Below, one piece after another: positions 56,001 through 64,000 of a stretch of DNA of 64,000 bases. This stretch comes from Eublepharis macularius. Lineage: Eukaryota > Chordata > Lepidosauria > Squamata > Eublepharidae. The notes under the pieces are model-generated. The model was given only the letters and a program-made list of their open reading frames with translations, ran no database searches and was not told the DNA's origin. The stretch is taken from contig NC_072807.1 of the NCBI RefSeq assembly GCF_028583425.1, positions 34,105,001 through 34,169,000 on the forward strand, read 5' to 3'. The translations under genes were made by a program, and so were the position numbers. Position 1 is the first letter of the stretch; each line of letters opens with the position of its first letter.

Positions 56001-59000
56001 CTTGTTATATTTCAATAGCCAATGAAGCTACATGTGGCTAGCCCACTAGGAACAAAGGTGCTGCCCTCTGGAGTATTTAAACTTGCCAACTGCTGCTGCA
56101 GCACACGAGAGCCTTGATTACTGAGATCCTTGCTACAAGTGACATTTTACACGTGAAGGATAAAGGATCATTTTCGCAAGTCTTTTTGAGAACTGAAGTT
56201 CCTCTCCCCCACCCCTTTTCCTTTTGTTCCTTCCCCTTGCTTCCTGAAGAGACAGAGAAAGCCTGCGGCAACAGCAACTTTTGCAAATCATTCCTCCAGT
56301 CACAAGCCTGCTCTCAATGATCTTTGGGGGCAGGCAGCTGCAACTTTCTCAGCTTTCTCCAGAGCATTCCCCACCCCCCAGCAAGACGATTTGCAAAAGC
56401 TGATGTTGCCGTCGGCTCTCTCTGTCTCTTCAGGCAGCGAGGGGAAGGAACAGAAGGAAAAGGGGTGGGGGAGAGGAACTTCAGTTCCCAGAAAGACTTG
56501 CGAAAATGATCCTTTATCCTTCACGTGTAAAATGTCACTTGTAGCAAGGCTCTGAGCTGTAGCACTTAGAGCAATAAAAACCTAGGGCACAGTTCTATTG
56601 ACTGTTTTTTGCAGTATTGGTTAGGGTCTGTCGAGGAGGCAGTTGTAGCTATTCATTGAAAGCACTGCATCGTGACAAATGGGGAGAAGTCAACTAAGTG
56701 GTAAATTTTTTTTAAAAAGCATCTTTAAGGGTCTGAGGGGCTGCCAGCAGATAGAATCAGTAAGCTGTTATGAAAACAGGACATTCAAGAGGAATGTTCT
56801 GGCACACATCATTTCAATTGATATGTAGAATGCGGGCAGTGGATGGTACCAGAATGTTCTGTGTGAACTTTAATGTAATTTTCATGAGAAGTGCCTCGGT
56901 ACCTGAGATGCTCATAGCTGTGATCTGTCAGATTTAACATTTGGTTCCTTTTGTTCTGATAGTTTCTCACTAATTAAACATTGCAAGTAAGATTGGAGAG
57001 ATTCAGTTCTGAGAAAACCATGTGATGGTTGAACGCCTTCAGGATAGTTATTAAGTTTGTTTCGTGTTCAGTTAGAAACGTTCTATGTGCTCTGTAAGTT
57101 AGAAGGGAGGGATTGGAAGAGGTGTACAAAAATTATGCCAGTGGGAAAGTTGAACTCTTGCTGATTCAGAAATAGTTTCTTCTTCTCATTAGCTTCTGGG
57201 ATGAATCACCTAATTAAGGAGAAATTACACAGTGTGCCTTGTAAAACACAGCTAATTTAACTGAGGATGGTAAACCCTGCAGCTGCAGTTTGTAGTTTCC
57301 AGAGCTGAAAACCTACTAGAAGGACCTGTTAAACTTGCTAGCTCTGTGTTCTTCCTTTCACTCATCTTTTCTATCGCCATTTACCTTTGTGAATGACGGT
57401 TAAATAGAATAAGTTTGAATCTCCCCTCTGCCATGGAAGCTGGCTGGATGACCTTGGGCCAATCACACACACTCAGCCTAACCTACCTCACAGGGTTGTT
57501 CTGAAGGTAAAATGGAGAAGGGGAGAACGTTGTAAGCCTCTTCCGGTCCCCGTTGGGGAGAAAAGTTGGGTACAAATGAAGGAAAATAAATAAATAGAAG
57601 TTCATTCCAAAATGGCGATAAGCAGTTCCTCTGTGTGTCATGGTCTTATTGTAAAAGCAGTCCTAAACCTCTTAAGTGTGGGTGCTGGTATCTCCAGAAT
57701 CTCAAAGTAGAAGGCAAACACCCGTGGTTTTTATACTGTTAGCCATGAAGTTCCTCAAGGTTATCAGGTTGCTTGGTGGTCAGATCAGTAATGGTGGAAG
57801 CGTGTCTTTGCCTTGCTTGCTCATCACTTTTGATCTTCCCTATAATATTTAAATGCAAGAAGGTATTGGTTTCTAAGGCAGTGGTCTGCCCTAGGATTCC
57901 CTTTTAGCACAGGCAAGTTCAGAGGCTCTGACTCTCCAGCATCCTCTCATACAGCTGTGATGCCACGTGACTTCCGGTGCCATGCTTGCTGCTCACTGGA
58001 CCCCATGCTGTTCCCTAAAGGTGGGATCCCAGGTGTAGAATTATTGAAACCCACTGTTCTAGAGCACACCCTCAGTTTATAAGAAGCATGGGGAAGCCAA
58101 GCACGAATTGTCTACAGCCCCAAAACTTGTACAGTGTGAAGGATTGCTCAGCAGATACCTGGAGGAAATCATTTTCTGAAGGTAGGAAGTGTGGAAATTG
58201 TGGTGCTGCATAATCTTAAATTTCTGTCAGCATATAAAGGAAAATTTAACTTCTTTTCCAATTACATTAATCTTTTTAGATTTTACACTCTCAAAATATA
58301 AAGCTGAGACACATGATTTTTGCACTTCCCAAATCTTCGTAGCAATAGTACATTTTATTCCAGTATTTAGGAATCAAAAGTTAAGTTGCACCTAATAATT
58401 AGAATGCATATTTCTTGTATTGCTTATATATACACCAATAAAATGACCACTAGAGCAAACATGAGTTATCGCCAAAATTTTCTTAGCCTTAACTCTTTCC
58501 AAAATGCTTCATCATAGAGCATCACTACCAAAAATGGCAAGAAAATCCAATTTGCAATAATTGCATTTCTGACAACTGCCTTCTGGTAAATTATGTACAT
58601 GTTCAGTTTCCATGAGGCACGCCCCTGTAGTTGCAATTTTCCATTGGTTTTCTTTTCATACATTCAAGACCAGTATGAAAATAGCTTTAATTGTGATTAT
58701 TTTAAAAAAAAATTGCTATATTTTAATATATGAATATTATACTAATCCTGAAGCTTCTTGTTAAAATTAAAATAGTCTTTGGGTAACAGTCCTTCTGGTT
58801 TCATTATAAGGTTTTCTCCCCCAATTTGCTCACTTTATCTTTCTGAAATCTTTTAATTATCACATGTCGAACTGCCTGGTTTTGATGCAACAAGCTGTTG
58901 TTTATACTTTGGTTTTTAGTAGCAACGACAGTCCCTTGGTTAACCACATTAATCAGAAGAACAGTTCAGTGTAGTTATATCTGCTTTCCCCATATATCAG

Positions 59001-62000
59001 TGTTGATCTCCTGAAAACAAAATACGAGCAAGGTGCAGAGCCTGAGAGATCCGGCTCACATAACAGCGCTTCCATTGGACTTGGAAGGTTTGTTCTTGAT
59101 TGAAGAAGACAAGCAACACCGTCTACTGCTTGTTTGACCCCTTGCTGAGACACGATATCAAACACCCCCGTTGAATTTAATTAATGTGCAAGACTTAACA
59201 GATAACATAGATACAGAATTGACTGTCCTGGAATTCCACCTGGCTTTGAGAAGCCCAAAAATATGGGTGACGGTTTAATCTGTTTATCACCCTAGGATAC
59301 TAACAGCTGTATCCTAGGGTTTTGCGGATTCCGTTTTCTATAAAATCGATGCACTGTTAATCACAGCCTTTTGGCTCAGGTGTTTTGGCGTCGACAGCCC
59401 TGCTCCTAAGGAAAGTAAAGCCAGGACAATTAGGATGCATGTATTAATATCTTCTTCATGTTTCTAAACTGTACTAAAGGCAAGAACATTACCCAGCTCT
59501 TCATACTGTCCTCAGTTTTCTGCTGTGCATCCACTCTTAGCTATGTTTCTCCTCCATGGTGTGCTTTTAATGTCATGTTCTGGAGACAGTAGATAATTCA
59601 GGCAGCAATCTTGTACGTACATGGTCATATTAAACTTGGACATACTTCTATGTAATGTATAGGGTAAAATATAGAAGCAGCACAGTTTCTTTATTTGAAA
59701 CACAATCTATTTTTGTAAAGACTTTCATTTTTGTTGCCTCTCAAGTTCTGTAAAATGCATTGAAATCTAAGGGCTTTGTAAAATGTCTGGTTCTTTCATA
59801 AAGTGTGTTTTGCAGCATACTATAAGTACCATGTGAGCCATTTGCAAAGGGCTAATTAGCTTGCAGAAAACGTGAGGCAGGGGCTTGCTTTGACCTAGCT
59901 TTCATAGGAATCGTATTGTTTAGGAAACAATAAAGGCAAACTGATGAGAATGTTGATAATGAATGTTCAGATCCAGGAGGAAAGGAGATAAGTATTAAAA
60001 CCAGGATGCTGGTGTTGTAGTGCTGTTGACCTGAGTTCTCCCAAGCGAAGCTTACTTCCCGTGTTGAAGTCCTGGTTTCATATATTTAGCTGAGGATAAA
60101 GCATGGTGGGGACTGACGCAAGCCCCTCCTCTCTATCAAGTAGCCTCCACTATGAACTGTGCCCCCATATGTGTGCTTGATTGGGGAGATTGTATGTTTA
60201 TATGGTTATTTCTCTATCCCCTTCCCCTCATTTGTGGAGGGAAAAATCTAATCAGTTGGACCTCTGTCTCATCAGATGATAATGCTGAAGGCTCCGTTCA
60301 CAGTGGAAATTATCAGCTTGTGGGGGCGTTGTCCGCTATCCTGATTCGGTTTCAAGTGGGTAGCTGATGTGGTGGTGGTCTGCAGTAGAACAGCAAGATT
60401 CAAGTCCACTGGCACTTTAAACAGATGAAGGAAGCTTTGACTCTTGAAAGCTTATAGCCTAAAAATCTTGATGGGCTCTAAGGTGCCACTGGATTCAAAT
60501 CTTGCCGTTATGCAGGTTCAGTGTTTTCTCCTCCCCCCCAGACCAGTGCATGAACTACGGCAAAATATCAGATTATCTGCTGTTTTGTGGAAAGAGTAGT
60601 ATTTTTTCTCTGTTCAGGCTTTTGGCAAAGCTTCTGGTTGGTTATGAACAACTGTGCAATGATTTTGCCTACCACTCCTTGTGGTACTTGTCATTCCATT
60701 ATACTCACATGCACACACACACACACCCTGAAAGGACGCAGCAGCACCAGACCCACGTGCTCGTAATATATTTCCTCAATCAATTTTTTTACTTTCTTTT
60801 CCTGCAGATCGCCTGCCTTACTCCATACGGGTACTGTTGGAAGCTGCAGTTCGTAACTGGGATGGTTTCCTAGTGAAAGAAAAAGACGTGATGAATATCT
60901 TGGAATGGAAAACAAAACAGAACAATGTTGAAGTGCCCTTCTGTCCTGCCAGAGTTCTCCTCCAAGATTTTACGTAAGTCACGTTCTAACTAGATCTCAT
61001 GATCTCTTCCAGCAGTGTGGCCTCCAAGGTAGGGCCTCCTCAGTGTTTATATAGTCACTACTGGTCTAAAATTACATGCATAGTTAAACTTTTGACTGTT
61101 GTCTTGTTCCCGATGAATGTGTGTTTTAAGAAAAGCCAATGAAGCATGGTTTGCATGTGCTCTGTTGACACAGCACGTATATGGTTCAAGATAGACTTAG
61201 AAGCCAGAAAAGTTCCATATGCTTCAGAAACTTCTAAGTGCTTAGATTCCCTTGTGACATAATGATTTTACCGACCCCCTGCATACATGCATGTTGTGAT
61301 GGTCTTGCTGCATTTATTTGGGTCTGAACCCTCCTTGCGCTGAATTTCAAATCAAGGTAGTTTGCAAACACTAAAATACAAATAGGTGAAGCTTAAAGGT
61401 ATAAGTTTTGGAAGCAACTGGGTTTTTTTAAAAAAAATTCTTTTTAAAGAATTAACAAGTTTCTCTGAAAAGCACCGTTAGATGTTCACATTTGTCTCTA
61501 GAAGGCCAAATGCGGTAAGGTTGAGATAACATGGCAAGGTGCCGAACTTCTATATGTGCTGTAGCAACATAAATGCTCAAGTTGCTGTATCACCTGGCCT
61601 TGTTCCTTCCTAGGAACTCAGTACAAGGAATAGTGTTAAGCACTATCACTTCCTCATACAGCCCACACAGGTACTATATGTGGTGAATAACTCCCTGTCG
61701 GCTGCAGAGAGTTTTCTTTTATTAGGTCTACTGGATGTCAAAGTGTGTTGTGTTCTAAATTCTGGTCACAGGCACCTCTGTGACCACAGGGGCAGTTCTC
61801 CCAAACTCTTTACTCCTATCTATAGAGTCAGATCTTTTATGACAGCCCTTATTTTATCTTACTATGAACAAGTGTGTCTCTTAGATTCTAGTTCCACCCA
61901 TTTGTAAAAAAAATTGATATGTTTAGGGATAGTCACCAAATGGTGCCAGTATTCACGAATAGACTTTTAAAAACTTGGTGGGTCTAGCAATCATAAGCGA

Positions 62001-62727
62001 GTGGGGCGAGCTCTCGCTGGCTGTTATATCTTGTCTCAAAATTCTTGGAGCTTTGAGAAGTGGGGTTCACCCACTTAAGCACATTCTCCAGTGTGAATGC
62101 TCTGCACTCCATAAAATGTGCTACTTAGGTTGTATAATTTCTCGTGGGATCTTCTAAAGCTGTATTTCTAGTGTGGTTCCAGTGTCGTTAGCATTAAGGG
62201 ATCTCTGTGCTCCTTGTTCCTTTTTTTTTTTTCTTCCCCCCAGTGGAATTCCTGCAATGGTAGATTTTGCTGCTATGAGGGAAGCTGTGAAAAATCTTGG
62301 AGGAGATCCCACAAAAGTTCATCCTGCCTGCCCAACAGATCTCACCGTGGACCATTCTTTGCAGATCGACTTCAGCAAATGGTATTTATTGTACATCCTG
62401 ATTTTTTCCCCCCAAGATAAAATACCGTTATCTTGAAAGCGTTGTGTGTGTTTACCTTTAGTTACGCCCAGCATTTAAAATTTCTTTTCACCCTTTTTTA
62501 AAAAATGACAGTGCAATACAGAATACTCCCAACCCTGGAGGTGGTGATCCGCAAAGGCCGCCAGCAAAACTTTCTCCGCTTAAGGCGCCTCGGAAGCTTC
62601 CGTGCCGGGGCCAGGCCAGCTGCAGAGGGCCGTGCGACAGCGAATCGAGTCGCAACTCGGGGCCGCTTTCTGTGCAGATTGAGAACACGCCTCTGCTGTG
62701 TCCTTTTCATCTTCAGCCAGTGCCTGA
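49837..62727 (+). CDS. IREB2: Iron regulatory protein 2, 5' part (five coding exons)
   Basis: IRP2 is a cytosolic aconitase-family protein that binds iron-responsive elements of ferritin and transferrin-receptor mRNAs and is degraded when iron is plentiful. Visible exons: 49837-49855 (MEPPRP plus one base), 53339-53428, 60808-60973, 62244-62381 and 62512-62727, all in phase; the gene continues right of the window. Family landmarks are [51 protein letters not shown] and [14 protein letters not shown]. The last exon encodes the cysteine-rich insert specific to IRP2 ([17 protein letters not shown], then [15 protein letters not shown]), which excludes IRP1/ACO1. The next exon is not found before 64000. 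Confidence 0.95.
50001..50212 (+). repeat. GTTGCCAACCTCCAGG-family repeat in IREB2 intron 1
   Basis: Fifth copy, GC-rich, beginning gttgccaacctccagg and ending ttcccaacccagagctg. It sits at the edge of the CpG island and may inflate it. Confidence 0.6.
50540..50840. repeat. (GT)n / (TATA)n simple-sequence block
   Basis: Alternating gtgtgtatg, acacacat and atatataa tracts in IREB2 intron 1; no coding meaning. Confidence 0.85.
50845..51030 (-). repeat. SINE (CORE type), diverged
   Basis: gttattatccccaaaatacag, ggctgagaggaggagctgac and agttgaaccagcagagtgcc; antisense copy related to 63275-63465. Confidence 0.5.
51040..52890 (+). other. IREB2: IREB2 intron 1 interior
   Basis: No gene or clear repeat recognised apart from homopolymer C and G runs (near 51225, 51550, 51720) and a ttatttatttattta tract near 52770. 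Confidence 0.4.
52895..53092 (+). repeat. Interspersed repeat (gccctgctggatc family)
   Basis: gccctgctggatctaagcca, gggcatggcaatagcc and actgcctctgaacatggagg form the order seen in a widespread squamate repeat. Directly followed by a 53106-53180 inverted pair (gcagagttactgtagtctaa and its near complement). Confidence 0.5.
53515..53710 (-). repeat. 5S rRNA-derived SINE
   Basis: On the minus strand cagaagctaagcaggg followed by tggtacttggatgaggga corresponds to the internal-promoter end of 5S rRNA. The remainder (gccataagttggttgtgac) is the SINE body. IREB2 intron 2. Confidence 0.7.
53720..55370 (+). other. IREB2: IREB2 intron 2, left part
   Basis: No gene or confident repeat seen in this stretch. 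Confidence 0.35.
55385..55540 (-). repeat. tRNA-derived SINE, diverged
   Basis: tggcagcagctcttcagggc, gaagatgctgaggactcagc and atgctctgccac mark an antisense copy. Confidence 0.55.
56131..56555. mobile_element. Foldback element F3
   Basis: Arms of about 190 bp in inverted orientation: ccttgctacaagtgacattt and its complement at the outer ends, tcccccaccccttttccttt in both. The two arms leave only a short central loop. The tgctacaagtgac end is shared with F1 and F2. In IREB2 intron 2. Confidence 0.65.
57420..57600 (+). repeat. CORE/MIR-type SINE
   Basis: gccatggaagctggctgga, tgaccttgggccaatcacac, acctacctcacagggttgtt and a final aataaataaata tail. Confidence 0.7.
57601..60345 (+). other. IREB2: IREB2 intron 2, right part
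   Basis: No gene seen. Around 59285-59320 a short inverted pair (atcaccctaggatac / gtatcctagggt) is present; otherwise unremarkable. Confidence 0.35.
60350..60510. mobile_element. Family H3 element, palindromic, diverged
   Basis: gtgggtagctgatgtggtgg, gcaagattcaagtccactgg and the inverse ccactggattcaaatcttgc. The + strand centre reads CAGATGA, a hairpin and GAAAGCTTATAGCC, one base from the hammerhead layout in its first box. Just before IREB2 exon 3. Confidence 0.6.
60974..62243 (+). other. IREB2: IREB2 intron 3
   Basis: Nothing recognised beyond a poly-T tract in front of the exon 4 acceptor. Confidence 0.4.
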
Positions 62728-64000
62728 GTAAGCTGCTTATCTGTGCTGTTGTTCACCCCTCCCCTCTTTTTTTTAGCTTTTTTCTGCAGATGTCGTAGAG
62801 TGTAGATCTTTCTGCTAAGTTTTATCACGCAGCTAAAAATCAGACACTATTTTAGATCATGCTGATTGCTAGTCACAGTTGCACCTTCTAGTTTTTACTT
62901 AAACTATTAGTCGTCCTGCCGACGGGCTAACTAATAGTAAGAGTTCAGGGTCTCAGTTGTCACACAAAGTGAGTGTGTGGCTAGAAGGAATCATGTTTAT
63001 TTTCTCCTACGAGCCATTTCTACAGTTGTTTGTATGTGGAGGAGTAATTCCAAATCTGCCTGTATATAAAATATACCTCGGTGTTTTCTTGAGGGAAAAT
63101 GCAGAAGGTGGCAGTATGTGTCAGGAGAGAAGAGCTTTTCTGCAACGCCCAGCCGACATTCTTCCCTTACTGCCCACGGGGGCTGGTTTGTGGCCATCAG
63201 ATGGAAACCAAAAGAAGGCTTCTTGTGGCATCTGAAAGATTCTCAGATTTATTCTGTCCAAGGTTTTTTATGGATAATGATGATGATAATAACTGTTCTT
63301 CTATACCGCTCTTCTAGACAGATTAGTGCCATGCTCAGAGAGGTTAACATAGTCAGTGTTGTTATACAGCTGGGGCTGAGAAGAGTGGCTTCCTCAAGGC
63401 CACCTGCAGAGCTCATGGCAGTAGTGGGATTCGAACCAGCATCTGTGTCCACTTCACCATCTTTATTGCAGTGATGACATGTGTTGTAGACCATAAAGGC
63501 TTACACTAAAGTCAACCTGTGAGTCTTCAAGTTTCCACAAGAATAGCCATTGACAGACTAGCACAGCTATTCCAGAATTTGTCAGCATGAAGGCTTGGGT
63601 TGAAAAATAAGTGTTCCTCTCTGATGTATTAGAAAGGTGTGTGTGGGGAGGGGGGGTGAGAGAGAGAGAGAGGTAGTAACATCATCATCTTCAGAGTGGT
63701 GTACAGATTGTTGACAGAAGAGTTGTCATGTTTAACTACCAAAACAATTGCAATTTGACAGCAAAGGGCTTCAATTTTTAATAAACTGGTAGCAAATTCT
63801 TGCATAGAATCACATCTTGATTAATTTAAAGTTCCCCATGAGGACTTGATGCTTAGTTATGCACTATCATATTTAGAGAATCTCTGACTGGGATTAAGTT
63901 CAGTGTAGAAGATCTTCGGGGCCGTTATTGAGAAAGCAGCACAGAAACACATAAGGCTTTTATAAAAAATAGTTGGAATTTCCTGAAATGAAAAGCACGA
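62728..64000 (+). other. IREB2: IREB2 intron 5, left part
   Basis: Contains an antisense CORE-type SINE at about 63275-63465 (ggattcgaaccagcatctgt box B side) and a (GA)n tract near 63655. No further IREB2 exon is found before the window ends. Confidence 0.5.

Overview
The window is nuclear DNA of a vertebrate, most likely a squamate reptile. The host genes have GT-AG introns and protein sequences close to vertebrate orthologues. The intergenic and intronic DNA is filled with repeats typical of lizards and snakes: tRNA-derived and CORE-type SINEs, 5S-derived SINEs, CR1/L1-type LINE remnants and hAT-like MITEs. I assembled all gene models by hand from splice sites, reading frame and remembered family sequence; no search was run.

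Layout. (1) 1-3828, + strand: the last six exons of a ZP3 (ZPC) egg-coat gene, whose 5' part lies outside the window. (2) 6720-11783, +: complete COMMD4, eight coding exons, 199 aa. (3) 13.48-24.47 kb, +: NEIL1 with a non-coding first exon and nine coding exons, 421 aa. (4) 46812 down to 26440, -: complete MAN2C1, 27 coding exons, 1047 aa, tail-to-tail with NEIL1. (5) 49837 to the right edge, +: the first five coding exons of IREB2 (IRP2), starting in a CpG island. The genes are individually regulated housekeeping genes (COMM-domain adaptor, base-excision-repair glycosylase, cytosolic alpha-mannosidase, iron regulator) plus one oocyte gene; they do not form a pathway.

The most interesting material is in the repeats. 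Several short palindromic elements (about 200-375 bp) carry the full consensus of the type I hammerhead ribozyme: CUGANGA, a hairpin, GAAA, a minimal two-base-pair stem III with no loop, and a cleavable H17. The motif occurs in arms of opposite orientation. Copies are flanked by 11-13 bp target duplications and some are truncated at one end, which points to retrotransposition (Penelope-like or retrozyme-like) rather than to DNA transposition. Two unrelated sequence families (here H1 and H2) share this architecture, and a third (H3) looks like a decayed relative. One H1 copy lies in the NEIL1 3' UTR; one H2 copy has inserted into another H2 copy.

Other repeats include two hAT-like MITE families with clear 8-bp target duplications, foldback elements sharing a terminal motif, an L1 remnant hit by both hAT families, and a sharp AT-rich/CpG-island boundary in front of IREB2. 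I saw no retrovirus-like, Polinton or toxin remnants, no CRISPR and no genuine tRNA or rRNA gene.
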